Of a stretch of 64,000 nt of DNA, positions 17,285 to 27,283 are shown piece after piece. The stretch spans positions 186,001 to 250,000 of the forward strand of contig NZ_CP131935.1 of the NCBI RefSeq assembly GCF_030704305.1, read 5' to 3'. The DNA is from Massilia sp. R2A-15. Its GTDB lineage: Bacteria > Pseudomonadota > Gammaproteobacteria > Burkholderiales > Burkholderiaceae_D. Numbering within the stretch: position 1 is the stretch's first letter; each line of letters opens with the position of its first letter. The position numbers and the translations under genes were made by a program. Below the pieces are notes generated by a model. It worked only from the letters and a program-made list of their open reading frames with translations, made no database searches and had not been told where the DNA came from.

Positions 17285-18226
17285 ATGGCTTCTGTTCTTC
17301 TCAATGTTTCACACCTGACCAAATCGTACGGCGCCCGCCGCGCGGTCGATGACGTCTCGTTCAATGTGCATGCCGGCCAGACCGTCGGCCTGATCGGCCC
17401 CAACGGCGCCGGCAAATCGTCCACCGTCAGCATGATCTGCGGCCTGCTTCGTCCCGACGCCGGCAGCGTGGAGCTCGATGGCGAGCCGGTCACGCAAGGC
17501 CTGTCCGGCGCCAAGCGAAAGATCGGCTTCGTGCCGCAGGACCTGGCGCTGTACGACGACCTGCCGGCGCGCGAGAACCTCAAGCTGTTCGCCGCGCTGT
17601 ACGGCCTCCGCGGCGCGGACGCGAAGCGCCGCTGCGACGAGGTGCTGGCGCTGGTCAACCTGCTCGACCGCGCCGGCGAGAAGCCGGCCACGTTCTCGGG
17701 CGGGATGAAGCGGCGCCTGAATATCGCGGCCGCGCTGATGCACGACCCGCAGCTCCTGATCCTCGACGAGCCGACGGTGGGCGTCGATCCGCAAAGCCGC
17801 AACGCCATCTTCGACACGCTCGAACAGTTGAAGCGCATGGGCAGCTCGCTGATCTACACCAGCCACTACATGGAAGAAGTCGAACGGCTGGCCGACCACA
17901 TCGTCATCATCGACCACGGCAAGGTGCTGGCCGACGAGAGCCCGGCCGCGCTGCACCGGCGCCTGCCGGCGCAAGCGGCCCTGCGCATCGACCTGCACGA
18001 CGCCGCGCCGCAGATACTGCTCGACGGCGTGCGTGCGCTGCACGGCGTGACGTCCGCGAATGGCGAAGGGGGGCGGATCGACATCCTGCTGGCCTCGACC
18101 GACGACGCGCTGCCGGTGATGGGCTACCTGGAGCGCCAGGGAGTGCGCCCGCTGCACTTCGCCACCGCGCAGACCAAGCTCGAAGACATTTTCCTCAACC
18201 TCACCGGGCGCTCGCTGCGCGACTGA
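17285..18226 (+). CDS. ABC transporter ATP-binding protein (ABC-2 exporter)
   Basis: 313 residues. Walker [13 protein letters not shown] (about 37-48), Q-loop region VPQDLALYDDLPAREN, signature FSGGMKRRLNIAAAL and Walker B LLILDEPTVGVDPQ. The last ~90 residues form the regulatory extension typical of CcmA/DrrA-type exporters. It powers the permease encoded 1 base downstream. The substrate is not determinable; lipids, drugs or natural products are typical for this class. Confidence 0.88.
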   Translation: MASVLLNVSHLTKSYGARRAVDDVSFNVHAGQTVGLIGPNGAGKSSTVSMICGLLRPDAGSVELDGEPVTQGLSGAKRKIGFVPQDLALYDDLPARENLKLFAALYGLRGADAKRRCDEVLALVNLLDRAGEKPATFSGGMKRRLNIAAALMHDPQLLILDEPTVGVDPQSRNAIFDTLEQLKRMGSSLIYTSHYMEEVERLADHIVIIDHGKVLADESPAALHRRLPAQAALRIDLHDAAPQILLDGVRALHGVTSANGEGGRIDILLASTDDALPVMGYLERQGVRPLHFATAQTKLEDIFLNLTGRSLRD

Positions 18227-18227
18227 C

Positions 18228-19502
18228 ATGACCGCATTCCTCGCACTCGTACGCAAAGACCTGATCCTGTTCCTGTCGGATCGCCGCGCGCTGCTCGTCA
18301 ACCTGGTGCTGCCGATCCTGATTGCCACCTTTTTCGGCTACCTGTTCGGCGGACCGGGGCCGGCCAAGGGCGGCGCCATCGATGTCGCGCTGGTCCAGCA
18401 GGATAGCGGCGAAATCGGCGCAAAGATCGTCGCCGCGCTCAAGGCCGACACCACGCTGCGCATCACCGACATGAGTGCCGATCAGGCGCGCGAAGCGGTC
18501 GGCAGGGGCAAGCAGAAAGCGGCCATCATTATTCCGCCAGGCTTCGGCGAGGCGGCCGGTTCGGCGCTGTTCGGCTCCGGCGAGAAGCCGCGCATCGACG
18601 TGCTGTACGACCCGTCGCAGCAGGCGGTGCTGGCGATGGTCAAGGGCCTGCTGACGCAGCAGGTCATGCAGGTGGTGAGCTCGGAGATGTTCGGAGGGAA
18701 GGCCGGCAAGGCGTTCACCGACAAGAGCATCAAGCAGCTGGAACAGGCGGCCGGGGCGGACCCCTCGCTCAAGGACTTCCTGGGCAGCCTGCAGAAATTT
18801 CAGGCGCGGCCCGAGGTGCAGCGGACGGGCGGGAAGGCGGGCGGGCTGTCGATGCCGTTCACCACCAGCGACCAGCAGGTCAGCCTGGGGCCGAAGGAGG
18901 CCGGATACAACGGCTACGCGCATTCGTTCGCCGGCATGGGAGTGCAGTTCATCCTGTTCCTCGGCGTGAACATGGGCATCGAGATCCTGCAGGCGCGCCG
19001 CAGCGGCATCTGGAACCGCTTGCTGGCCGCGCCGGTGACGCTGACGACCGTGCTGCTGGCGCGGGCCGCGTCGGGCGCGATCATCTCGGTCGCCCTGCTG
19101 TGCGTGATGTTCGCGTTTGCGGCCGGCGTGTTCGGCGTCCATATCACTAACCTGGCTGGCTTCCTTGGCGTGGCGGTGTGCTTCGGCTTGCTGACAGCCA
19201 GCTTCGGGCTGCTGATCGCGGCGTACGGCAAGACGGCGGAAGCGGCGCGCGGCATCGCCGTCTTCGCCACCCTGATCATGGTGATGCTGGGCGGCGCGTG
19301 GGTACCGTCGTTCATGTTCCCCGGCTGGGTGCAGAAGGTGACGGTGGCGGTGCCGACGCGCTGGGCGATCGACGGGCTCGATGCGATGACCTGGCGCGGG
19401 CTGGGCATGGACGCGGCGGGCACCGCCATGGCGGCGGAACTGGGCTTCGCGCTGCTGTTCGCGGTGCTGGCGCTGACAAAATTCAAGCGAGAGCACCGAT
19501 AG
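18228..19502 (+). CDS. ABC-2 type transporter permease
   Basis: 424 residues. The first helix (about 18-38) is followed by a large extracytoplasmic region (about 40-230) and five C-terminal helices (about 240-415), the YhgE/DrrB-like ABC-2 arrangement. FLGVNMGIEILQARRSGIWNRLLAAPVTLTTVLLARA is the usual cytoplasmic ABC-2 segment that couples to the ATPase. It forms a two-gene exporter operon with 17285-18226. Confidence 0.87.
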   Translation: MTAFLALVRKDLILFLSDRRALLVNLVLPILIATFFGYLFGGPGPAKGGAIDVALVQQDSGEIGAKIVAALKADTTLRITDMSADQAREAVGRGKQKAAIIIPPGFGEAAGSALFGSGEKPRIDVLYDPSQQAVLAMVKGLLTQQVMQVVSSEMFGGKAGKAFTDKSIKQLEQAAGADPSLKDFLGSLQKFQARPEVQRTGGKAGGLSMPFTTSDQQVSLGPKEAGYNGYAHSFAGMGVQFILFLGVNMGIEILQARRSGIWNRLLAAPVTLTTVLLARAASGAIISVALLCVMFAFAAGVFGVHITNLAGFLGVAVCFGLLTASFGLLIAAYGKTAEAARGIAVFATLIMVMLGGAWVPSFMFPGWVQKVTVAVPTRWAIDGLDAMTWRGLGMDAAGTAMAAELGFALLFAVLALTKFKREHR

Positions 19503-19573
19503 CCATTGCTGTTGCGCAAGGCTGTGTCGGGAGAAGCGGCTAGGCTGATGTCTTTGCCACCTGGGAGCGCAAA

Positions 19574-19969
19574 ATGAACAATCAACCTTCTTCCGCCTTT
19601 GTCGGCGCCACCTGGCTGGCGCTGATTGTCGGGGTGCTGATGTACCTGGTCGGCCTGTGGAACGCCGGCATGGCGCTCAATGAAAAAGGCTACTACCTGA
19701 CGCTGCTTCTGTACGGGCTGTTCGCCGCGGTCTCGCTGCAGAAGTCCACGCGCGACCGGATGGAAGGCACGCCCGTCACGGCGATGTACTTCGGCTTGTG
19801 CTGGATGTCGGTGCTGTCGGCGGTGGTGCTGATCGCGGTCGGCTTGTGGAATGCCGCCATCGCGCCGAGCGAGAAGGGGTTTTATGCGATGGCGTTCGTA
19901 CTGAGCCTGTTCGCGGCGATCACGGTGCAGAAGAACGTGCGCGACACCGCGCGCGCATCGGCCATTTGA
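19574..19969 (+). CDS. YiaA/YiaB family inner membrane protein
   Basis: 131 residues with four predicted helices arranged as two similar halves. Each half has the pattern GLWNAxxxxxEKGxY (ALNEKGYYLTLLLYGLFAA and APSEKGFYAMAFVLSLFAA) followed by a VQKxxRD-like motif. This internal repeat defines YiaA/YiaB proteins, whose function is unknown. AGCGCAAA precedes the ATG; the ribosome binding site may be GGGAG at 19563-19567. Confidence 0.85.
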   Translation: MNNQPSSAFVGATWLALIVGVLMYLVGLWNAGMALNEKGYYLTLLLYGLFAAVSLQKSTRDRMEGTPVTAMYFGLCWMSVLSAVVLIAVGLWNAAIAPSEKGFYAMAFVLSLFAAITVQKNVRDTARASAI

Positions 19970-19973
19970 AGAT

Positions 19974-20000
19974 GGGGTCAGGTGCGCAGCACCAGACCCC
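19974..20000. repeat. Family B 27-nt palindrome, single copy
   Basis: GGGGTCAGGTGCGCAGCACC followed by AGACCCC. It lies between the convergent 3' ends of the YiaA/B gene and metH, where it may also act as a bidirectional terminator hairpin. The consensus elsewhere begins GGGGTCAGGTCCGCAGGACC. Confidence 0.7.
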
Positions 20001-20009
20001 CGTCTTCGC

Positions 20010-23000
20010 TTACAGGTTCGGCGCCAGCCAGCTTTCCATTTGCGCGCCTTCGACGCCGCGCCGCGCCGCCATGTCGGCCACCTGGTCGGCGCCGATCTTG
20101 CCGACCACGAAGTACTTCGAGTCCGGGTGCGCAAGGTAGAAGCCCGATACCGCGGCGCCCGGCGACATCGCGTACGACTCGGTCAGCGTCATGCCGATTT
20201 CCTCCGGCTGCAGCACCTTCCACATGTCGGCCTTGACCGTGTGCTCCGGGCACGCGGGATAGCCCGGCGCCGGGCGGATGCCGGAATACTTCTCGCCGAT
20301 CAGCGCCTCGTTGGACAGGTCTTCATTGGCCGCATAGCCCCACAGGTCGGTGCGCACGCGCTCGTGCAGGTATTCGGCGAACGCTTCGGCCAGGCGGTCG
20401 GCCAGCGACTTGAGCATGATCGACGAGTAGTCGTCGTGCGCGTCCTCGAAGCGCTTCTCGTGCTTCTCGATTCCCAGCCCGGCCGTCACGGCGAACATGC
20501 CGATGTAGTCCTGCACGCCCGAATCCTTTGGCGCGATGAAGTCCGACAGGCACTGGTTCGGCCGCTGCACGCCGTCGACCTTCGGCTTGACGCCCTGCTG
20601 GCGGAGGCCGTACCAGGTCAGCGCGACGTCGCTGCGCGATTCATCGGTATAGATCTCGATGTCGTCGTCATTCACGCTGTTGGCAGGCAGCAGCGAGATG
20701 ACGCCGTTGGCCGTCAGCCAGCGGCCTTCGATAATTTTCTTCAGCAGCTCCTGGCCTTCCTCGAACACCTTCGACGCAGCCTCGCCGACCACCGGGTCGG
20801 TCAGGATCGCCGGGAACGGGCCGGCCAGGTCCCAGGTCTGGAAGAACGGGCCCCAGTCGATGTAGCGCGCCAGCACCGCGAGGTCGACGTTCTTGATGAC
20901 GCGGCGGCCGATGAACTTCGGCTTGACCGGCGCGAACGGGAGCTTGGCCTTGTTGGCGCGCGCCTCGGCCAGCGGCAGGATAGGCAGCGCCTTCTTGTTG
21001 GCGTGCTGCTCGCGGATGCGCTCATAGTCCTGCGCGATGTCGTCGATGTACTGCTCGCGCGTTTCGGGCGTGAGCAGCGCCTGCGCCACCGACACCGAAC
21101 GCGATGCGTCCGGCACGTACACCACCGGTCCTTCGTAGTTGTGCGCGATCTTGACCGCGGTGTGCGCGCGGCTGGTGGTGGCGCCGCCGATCAGCAGCGG
21201 GATCTTCATCATGCGGAAATGCGGGTCGCGCTGCATCTCCTTCGCCACGTGCGCCATCTCTTCCAGCGACGGCGTGATCAGGCCGGACAGGCCGACCATG
21301 TCGGCATTTTCCACCTTGGCGCGCGCCAGGATTTCGGAGCAGGGCACCATCACGCCCATGTTGACGACTTCGAAGTTATTACATTGCAGGACCACCGAGA
21401 CGATGTTCTTGCCGATGTCATGCACGTCACCCTTGACGGTGGCGATGACGATCTTGCCCTTCGGCTTGGCGACGATGCCGGTGCGTTTTTCCTCGGCCAG
21501 CTTTTCTTCTTCAATGAACGGGATCAGGTGGGCCACGGCCTGCTTCATCACGCGCGCCGACTTGACCACCTGCGGCAGGAACATCTTGCCCTGGCCGAAC
21601 AGGTCGCCGACTACGTTCATGCCGTCCATCAGCGGGCCTTCGATCACGTGGATCGGGCGGCCGCCCGACGCCAGCAATTCCTGGCGCGCTTCCTCCGTGT
21701 CCTCGACGATCCATTGCGTGATGCCGTGCACAAGCGCGTGCGACAGGCGCTGCTGCACCGTGCCGTCGCGCCAGGCCAGGTTCTGCACGTCCTGCTTGCC
21801 GCCGGCCTTGAGCGTGCCGGCGATCTCGATCATGCGTTCGGTGGCGTCCTCGCGGCGGTTCAGCACCACGTCCTCGGTGCGTTCGCGCAGTTCAAGCGGG
21901 ATGTCGTCGTACACGCCCATCATGCCGGCGTTGACGATCCCCATGGTCATGCCGGCCTTGATCGCGTGGTACAGGAACACGGTGTGGATCGCTTCGCGCG
22001 CCGGGTCGTTTCCGCGGAAGGAGAACGACACGTTCGACACGCCGCCCGAGACGTGCGCGTGCGGCAGGTTCTGCTTGATCCAGCGCGTGGCATTGATGAA
22101 GTCCACCGCGTAGTTGTTGTGCTCCTCGATGCCGGTGGCGATCGCGAAGATGTTCGGGTCGAAGATGATGTCTTCGGGCGGGAAGCCGACCTGCTGCGTC
22201 AGCACGTCGTAGGCGCGCTTGCAGATTTCGATCTTGCGTTCGAAGGTGTCGGCCTGGCCCTGCTCGTCGAAGGCCATGACGATGACCGCGGCGCCGTAGC
22301 GGCGGCACAGGCGCGCCTGGCGGATGAATTCTTCCTCGCCTTCCTTCATCGAGATCGAGTTGACGACGGCCTTGCCCTGCACGCACTTCAGGCCCGCCTC
22401 GATCACCGACCACTTCGACGAGTCGATCATGACCGGCACGCGCGAGATGTCGGGCTCGGAGGCGATCAGGTTCAGGAAGCGCGTCATTGCCGCGACGGAG
22501 TCCAGCATCGCCTCGTCCATGTTGATATCGATGACCTGGGCGCCGTTTTCGACCTGTTGGCGCGCGACCGACAGCGCCTCGTCGAACTGCTCGTTGAGGA
22601 TCATGCGCGCGAACGCTTTCGAGCCGGTGACGTTGGTGCGCTCGCCGACGTTGACGAACAGCGAGTCGGCATCGACCGTGAACGGCTCCAGGCCGGACAG
22701 GCGCAGCGCGACCGGCGCCTCGGGTACCTGGCGCGGCGGGGTGTCGGCCAGCAGGTTGGCGATCGCGGCGATGTGCTCCGGCGTGGTGCCGCAGCAGCCG
22801 CCGGCGATGTTGATGAAGCCGGCGTCGGCGAATTCGCGCAGCAGCGAGGAGGTGTCGGACGGCAGCTCGTCGAAGCCGGTGTCGCTCATCGGGTTGGGCA
22901 GGCCGGCGTTCGGGTAGATGCACACGAAGGTGTCGGCGATCTGCGACAGCTCCTCGGCGTAAGGACGCATCAGCGCGGCGCCGAGCGCGCAATTGAGGCC

Positions 23001-23780
23001 GATCGTCAGCGGCTTGGCGTGGCGCACCGAGTTCCAGAAGGCCGGCACGGTCTGGCCGGACAGGATGCGGCCCGAGGCGTCGGTGACGGTCCCGGAGATC
23101 ATCAGCGGCAGGCGCGCCATGCCAGGATGCTGTTCGTAATACAGGTCGATGGCGAACAGCGCGGCCTTGCAGTTGAGGGTGTCGAAGATGGTCTCGACCA
23201 GCAGCACGTCGGCGCCGCCGTCGACCAGGCCGCGCACCTGCTCGTGGTAGGCCGCGACCAGCTGGTCGAAGGTGACGTTGCGCGCGGCCGGGTCGTTGAC
23301 GTCGGGCGAAATCGAGGCGGTCTTCGGGGTCGGGCCCAGTGCGCCGGCGACGAAGCGCGGCTTGTCTGCGCTGGTGTATTTGTCGCAGGCGGCGCGCGCC
23401 AGCCTTGCCGAGGCGACGTTCATCTCGTAGGCCAGGTGGCCCATGTGATAGTCGTCCTGGGCGATGCTGGTGGCGCCGAAGGTGTTGGTCTCGATCAGGT
23501 CGGCGCCGGCCGCGAGGTAGCGCTCGTGGATTTCCTGGATGATGTGCGGCTGTGTCAGCGTCAGCAGCTCGTTGTTGCCCTTGACGAAAAGCTCGCGCGC
23601 ACCGCTGCCTTCCGGCGCGGCGAAGCTCGCGAAGCGCTCGCCGCGGTATTCACGCTCGCCCAGCTTGTACTGCTGGATGATGGTGCCCATCGCCCCGTCC
23701 AGGATCATGATCCGGCGCGCGAGGATCTCGCGCAGCTGGATGTCGGTCTGGGAAACGGCGGCGGTGGTGGAAGTGGTCAT
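20010..23780 (-). CDS. metH: Cobalamin-dependent methionine synthase
   Basis: 1256 residues. Transfers the methyl group of 5-methyltetrahydrofolate to homocysteine through methylcobalamin. The order is homocysteine-binding barrel (ILDGAMGT, later [10 protein letters not shown] zinc ligands), folate-binding barrel, cobalamin domain with DVHDIGKNI, and a C-terminal AdoMet reactivation domain. All four modules are in one chain, unlike the split metH found in some Burkholderiales. The start is set at ATG 23780; an in-frame TTG 15 bases upstream has no clear ribosome binding site. Confidence 0.96.
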   Translation of the reverse strand: MTTSTTAAVSQTDIQLREILARRIMILDGAMGTIIQQYKLGEREYRGERFASFAAPEGSGARELFVKGNNELLTLTQPHIIQEIHERYLAAGADLIETNTFGATSIAQDDYHMGHLAYEMNVASARLARAACDKYTSADKPRFVAGALGPTPKTASISPDVNDPAARNVTFDQLVAAYHEQVRGLVDGGADVLLVETIFDTLNCKAALFAIDLYYEQHPGMARLPLMISGTVTDASGRILSGQTVPAFWNSVRHAKPLTIGLNCALGAALMRPYAEELSQIADTFVCIYPNAGLPNPMSDTGFDELPSDTSSLLREFADAGFINIAGGCCGTTPEHIAAIANLLADTPPRQVPEAPVALRLSGLEPFTVDADSLFVNVGERTNVTGSKAFARMILNEQFDEALSVARQQVENGAQVIDINMDEAMLDSVAAMTRFLNLIASEPDISRVPVMIDSSKWSVIEAGLKCVQGKAVVNSISMKEGEEEFIRQARLCRRYGAAVIVMAFDEQGQADTFERKIEICKRAYDVLTQQVGFPPEDIIFDPNIFAIATGIEEHNNYAVDFINATRWIKQNLPHAHVSGGVSNVSFSFRGNDPAREAIHTVFLYHAIKAGMTMGIVNAGMMGVYDDIPLELRERTEDVVLNRREDATERMIEIAGTLKAGGKQDVQNLAWRDGTVQQRLSHALVHGITQWIVEDTEEARQELLASGGRPIHVIEGPLMDGMNVVGDLFGQGKMFLPQVVKSARVMKQAVAHLIPFIEEEKLAEEKRTGIVAKPKGKIVIATVKGDVHDIGKNIVSVVLQCNNFEVVNMGVMVPCSEILARAKVENADMVGLSGLITPSLEEMAHVAKEMQRDPHFRMMKIPLLIGGATTSRAHTAVKIAHNYEGPVVYVPDASRSVSVAQALLTPETREQYIDDIAQDYERIREQHANKKALPILPLAEARANKAKLPFAPVKPKFIGRRVIKNVDLAVLARYIDWGPFFQTWDLAGPFPAILTDPVVGEAASKVFEEGQELLKKIIEGRWLTANGVISLLPANSVNDDDIEIYTDESRSDVALTWYGLRQQGVKPKVDGVQRPNQCLSDFIAPKDSGVQDYIGMFAVTAGLGIEKHEKRFEDAHDDYSSIMLKSLADRLAEAFAEYLHERVRTDLWGYAANEDLSNEALIGEKYSGIRPAPGYPACPEHTVKADMWKVLQPEEIGMTLTESYAMSPGAAVSGFYLAHPDSKYFVVGKIGADQVADMAARRGVEGAQMESWLAPNL

Positions 23781-23909
23781 GCTGGGGGCTTTCAATGGGG
23801 GAGGCGCGGAAGCGGTAGCATAAAATTATACGTCATCGAGCCATTTCGGTTTTCCGCAGGCCCCGGCGGCCATTGCGCCGCGGCAGACGCGGGGCGCTGG
23901 TCCGTGTAT

Positions 23910-23951
23910 GTATCTTTGTGTATCTAAAAGCCAATTGTTACACAAAGATAC
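23910..23951. promoter_or_regulatory. 13-bp perfect inverted repeat between metH and the BrnA-like gene
   Basis: GTATCTTTGTGTA (23910-23922) is perfectly complementary to TACACAAAGATAC (23939-23951) across a 16-base spacer in an AT-rich island of the 284-base divergent spacer. Without a T-run it is not a convincing terminator. It may be an operator for the downstream small ribbon-helix-helix-like protein, since BrnA antitoxins autoregulate. Confidence 0.45.
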
Positions 23952-24064
23952 AATTACCCAATCGTGCGCAATCTTTACGATACATGGCGGTTACAAAATG
24001 AATATTGGGGGTGGCCGTGGCGCCACTCCGATACTCGATGATGTAGCACGTATTGGAAAACAAC

Positions 24065-24298
24065 ATGAACAAAGAATTCGCGCAGGAGTGGGAAACGTCG
24101 GCAAGCGTCCCGGAGACACGGCCGACGGCACCGAAAACCAATGTGGTTGCGCTCAAGCAGATCGTCACGATCCGCCTCGACACCGACATGCTGGAATGGT
24201 TCAAGGGCGCCGGCCCGGGGTACCAGACGCGGATCAACCAGATTTTGCGCCAGTACATGGCGGACCATCGTGAGCAGGATGACGCACAGGTCAACTAA
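24065..24298 (+). CDS. BrnA-type antitoxin-like protein, orphan
   Basis: 77 residues. The C-terminal half ALKQIVTIRLDTDMLEWFKG...YQTRINQILRQYM matches the BrnA antitoxin pattern (DNA-binding ribbon-helix-helix-like). BrnA normally follows and neutralises the RNase BrnT. No brnT-like gene is found upstream (23781-24064), so this is an orphan regulator or a relic. ATG 24065 has GGA at -9; an in-frame TTG at 24053 is less likely. Confidence 0.65.
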   Translation: MNKEFAQEWETSASVPETRPTAPKTNVVALKQIVTIRLDTDMLEWFKGAGPGYQTRINQILRQYMADHREQDDAQVN

Positions 24299-24304
24299 TG
24301 TCGG

Positions 24305-24370
24305 AGCTATGCTGAGACGCGATAGAGTTCAAGCACGCTCAGCATAGGCACCTGCCTTCGCAGGTGCGAC
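24305..24370. repeat. Family A palindromic element, copy 4 (shortened)
   Basis: It keeps the long-range stem TATGCTGAG/CTCAGCATA and the final GCACCTGC-CTTC-GCAGGTGC hairpin, but lacks the first GTACCTGC hairpin. It lies between the convergent ends of the BrnA-like gene and fmt. Confidence 0.65.
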
Positions 24371-24386
24371 AGATCAGCTTGTTTCG

Positions 24387-25343
24387 CTAGTCGAAACAGA
24401 GTTCCGCCAGGGGAAACCCTTTAAGGAATTCGGCAGCCGGCAGGCGCTTGCCGCCCGGCTTTTGCAGTTCGGTCAGGCGCAGCGTGCCGCTCTTGCAGGC
24501 GACCACGATGCCATGCGTGGCGTCGGCCGCCAGCACCTGGCCCGGCAGCGCGCGGCTGTCGGCGTCCAGCACTTCCGCTCCCCAAATCTTGATGGTCACG
24601 CCGTGCACCTGCGCCTGGGCGCCCGGGAACGGGTTGAAGGCGCGGATCTTGCGGCCCAGTTCCTGCGCCGGCAGGTTGAAATCGAGCCGCGCTTCTTCCT
24701 TGCCAATCTTGGTCGCGTACGTGACGCCCTCGGCCGGCTGCGGCACCGCTTCGAGCGGACCCTGTTCCATCTTGCGCAGCGCGGCGACGATCATCTCGGC
24801 GCCCAGCGCGGCCAGCTTGTCGTGCAGGCTGGCGGTGGTGTCCGCCGCTTCGATGGCGATGCGCTCGATCATCAGCATCGGCCCGGTGTCCAGGCCTTCT
24901 TCCATTTCCATGATCGTTACGCCGGTTTCCTGGTCGCCCGCTTCGATCGCGCGGTGGATCGGCGCGGCGCCGCGCCAGCGCGGCAGCAGAGAACCGTGGA
25001 TGTTGATGCAAGGCTTGATGTCGAGCGTGCTGCGCGGCAGGATCAGGCCGTAGGCCGCCACCACCATCACGTCGTAGTCGGTTGCCAGCAGGCGCGCATG
25101 GGCGGCGCGCGCTTCTTCGGCGCGCTGCGGGTCGGCGCTGTCCATGCGCAGCGACAGCGGCTGCAGCACCTCGATGCCGTGCGCCAGCGCGAACTGCTTG
25201 ACGGCCGACGCGTGCAGCTGCAGGCCGCGGCCGGCAGGGCGGTCGGGCTGGGTCAGCACCAGCGGGATCTCGAAGCCGGCCGCGTGCAATCTGGCCAGCG
25301 CCTGCGCGGCAAACTCCGGCGTGCCGGCGAAGATGACTTTCAT
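24387..25343 (-). CDS. fmt: Methionyl-tRNA formyltransferase
   Basis: 318 residues. Formylates Met-tRNA(fMet) for initiation. The Rossmann-like N-terminal domain begins [13 protein letters not shown]. The catalytic region is [22 protein letters not shown] (Asn/His) with the Asp in GLDTGPML. The C-terminal beta-barrel (about 210-318) binds the tRNA. It lies 16 bases downstream of def, the conserved def-fmt pair. Confidence 0.95.
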   Translation of the reverse strand: MKVIFAGTPEFAAQALARLHAAGFEIPLVLTQPDRPAGRGLQLHASAVKQFALAHGIEVLQPLSLRMDSADPQRAEEARAAHARLLATDYDVMVVAAYGLILPRSTLDIKPCINIHGSLLPRWRGAAPIHRAIEAGDQETGVTIMEMEEGLDTGPMLMIERIAIEAADTTASLHDKLAALGAEMIVAALRKMEQGPLEAVPQPAEGVTYATKIGKEEARLDFNLPAQELGRKIRAFNPFPGAQAQVHGVTIKIWGAEVLDADSRALPGQVLAADATHGIVVACKSGTLRLTELQKPGGKRLPAAEFLKGFPLAELCFD

Positions 25344-25359
25344 CGTGCGCCCGGGCCGC

Positions 25360-25902
25360 TTAGTAACGGCGGCCGGCGGCCTTGAGCGCCGCCTCGCGTT
25401 CGAGGCCGCGCACTTCCTTGACCATCTTGGACTTGATGCGGTTGCGCTTGAGCGGGGACAGGTATTCGACGAACACCTTGCCCATCAGGTGGTCCATCTC
25501 GTGCTGGATGCACACCGCCATCAGGCCGTCGGCTTCCAGCTCGAACGGCTTGCCGTCCAGGCCAAGCGCGCGCACCTTCACACGCGCCGGGCGCTCGACG
25601 CCGTCGTAAATGCCGGGCACCGACAGGCAGCCTTCGTCGTAGACCTGCTTTTCCTCGCTGGACCAGGTGATCTCGGGATTGATGAAGACCTTCAGGTCGT
25701 CCTTGGTCTCGGAGATATCGACCAGCACCAGCTGCTCGTGCACGTCGACCTGGCTGGCGGCCAGGCCCACGCCGGGCGCGTCGTACATGGTCTCGGCCAT
25801 GTCGGCGACCAGCTTGCTCAGGCGATCGCCGAATTCGGTGACCGGCTTGGCCACCTTGTGCAGGCGGGGATCGGGGTAGCGCAGGATGTTCAGTAAGGCC
25901 AT
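25360..25902 (-). CDS. def: Peptide deformylase
   Basis: 180 residues. Removes the N-formyl group from nascent proteins using Fe2+. All three motifs are present: GVGLAASQ (motif 1), EGCLSVPG (motif 2 with the metal-binding Cys) and QHEMDHL (motif 3 with the HExxH metal ligands). It is expressed with fmt and divergent from the LysM gene. The 276-base spacer 25903-26178 holds no other gene. Confidence 0.95.
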   Translation of the reverse strand: MALLNILRYPDPRLHKVAKPVTEFGDRLSKLVADMAETMYDAPGVGLAASQVDVHEQLVLVDISETKDDLKVFINPEITWSSEEKQVYDEGCLSVPGIYDGVERPARVKVRALGLDGKPFELEADGLMAVCIQHEMDHLMGKVFVEYLSPLKRNRIKSKMVKEVRGLEREAALKAAGRRY

Positions 25903-26178
25903 AGGTCGGACAACTCGGTAACAATTGAATAAGGGTTTGACGGCGCACGCAAATTTAATGCCCTAAATCAACAAAAACGCAACAGATACCCGGCATGGCC
26001 GAGCGTGGTTTGTCTTGCTAGTTCAAGGATTTATGTGCAGAATTTGATCCAGTAGGGCAACCTTTTCATCCGTCTGCCGGATGCAAGGAGCCGGCTCGTG
26101 CCTTTGCCCAAGCCTTGTTGGCGGGCGCCAGGCGCAGCCAGCAATGCCGTTTTCATGCCGCATTTTACGGACATCTCA

Positions 26179-27276
26179 ATGAAAAATTTTATCACAGTCG
26201 GCACACGCATCGCAGGCGCCGCGCTATTTGCGTGCGCCGCGGCGGGCCCGGTTCAGGCCGCTACATGTGAGTTCCGTCCGAATGCGCCGGATCAGCACCT
26301 GGTGGTGCGCGGCGACACGCTGTGGGACATTTCCGGCAAGTTTCTCGAGCATCCGTGGTGCTGGCCGCAAGTGTGGGGCATGAACCGCGACGAGATCCGC
26401 AATCCGCACTGGATCTATCCGGGCCAGATCGTGTATTTCGACCGCAAGACCGGGCGCCTGACGCTGAACAAGCCCGGTTCGGACGACGCCGACGGCATTG
26501 CCGGCACTACGCGGCTGTCGCCGCAGATCCGCACCGAGGGCCTGGGCGTGGACGCGGTGCAGTCGATTCCGTCGGGCGTGATCGAACCCTTCCTGTCGAT
26601 GCCGCTGATCGTGGAAACCAACGAACTGGAGGCCGCGCCGCGCATCGCCGCGGCCGAAGAGGGCCATGTCTATATCGGCAAGGACGACAAGGTGTACGTG
26701 CGCGGCGCGCTGAACGGCGGCACCTCGTTCCAGGTGTTCCGCCCAGGCAATGCGCTGCGCGACCCGGACACCGGCCGTCTGCTGGCCTACGAGGCGGTCT
26801 ACCTCGGCACCGCCAAGCTGCGCACCGAAGCGAAGCCGGGCGTGGACGTGCACACCTTCACCGTGTCGAGCTCGAAGCAGGAGATGGGCGTGGGCGACCG
26901 CCTGCTGCCGGCGCCGCCAACGCCGATCCGCAACTACGTGCCGCATCCGCCGGAGCGCCCGGTCGCGGCGCGCGTGCTGTCGAGCTATTCGGGCGTGACC
27001 TACGCCGGCCAGAACCAGGTCGTCAGCATCAATCGCGGTTCGCTTGACGGACTCGATGTCGGCGCCGTGCTGCAGCTGTACCATTTCGGGAAGACCATCG
27101 CCGACCCGGGCGGCAGCAAGGGCTTGTTCGGCCTGGGCAAGACGATGATCAAGCTGCCCGACGAACAGGTCGGGACCCTGTTCATTTTCCGCGTGTTCAA
27201 GCATGTTTCCTATGGCCTGATCATGCAAACGACGCAGCCGGTGGAAGTCGGCGACGTGGCTAAATCACCGGAGTAA
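26179..27276 (+). CDS. Secreted LysM-domain peptidoglycan-binding protein
   Basis: 365 residues. Signal peptide MKNFITVGTRIAGAALFACAAAGPVQA, then an early LysM domain (about 38-88: HLVVRGDTLWDISGKFLEHPWCWPQVWGMN...IYPGQIVYF). The rest (90-365) is beta-rich without a recognisable catalytic domain. The start at 26179 gives a clean signal peptide; an upstream GTG at 26098 would spoil it. It is 7 bases upstream of dprA, an arrangement frequent in beta-proteobacteria. It probably binds the cell wall. Confidence 0.85.
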   Translation: MKNFITVGTRIAGAALFACAAAGPVQAATCEFRPNAPDQHLVVRGDTLWDISGKFLEHPWCWPQVWGMNRDEIRNPHWIYPGQIVYFDRKTGRLTLNKPGSDDADGIAGTTRLSPQIRTEGLGVDAVQSIPSGVIEPFLSMPLIVETNELEAAPRIAAAEEGHVYIGKDDKVYVRGALNGGTSFQVFRPGNALRDPDTGRLLAYEAVYLGTAKLRTEAKPGVDVHTFTVSSSKQEMGVGDRLLPAPPTPIRNYVPHPPERPVAARVLSSYSGVTYAGQNQVVSINRGSLDGLDVGAVLQLYHFGKTIADPGGSKGLFGLGKTMIKLPDEQVGTLFIFRVFKHVSYGLIMQTTQPVEVGDVAKSPE

Positions 27277-27283
27277 CACCGCC

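Noticed and set aside
20040..23927. A 1295-codon open frame antisense to metH
   Set aside because: Its translation is low-complexity His/Arg/Val/Gly text typical of the GC-rich shadow of a real gene; metH has complete domains on the other strand.
23938..24294. 118-codon minus-strand frame over the BrnA-like gene, considered as the missing BrnT toxin
   Set aside because: It is antisense to the BrnA-like gene and its translation does not show the BrnT pattern.
13325..24370. CRISPR-like array from the repeated family A units
   Set aside because: The copies are far apart, variable in length, palindromic and lack regular spacers; no cas genes are present.
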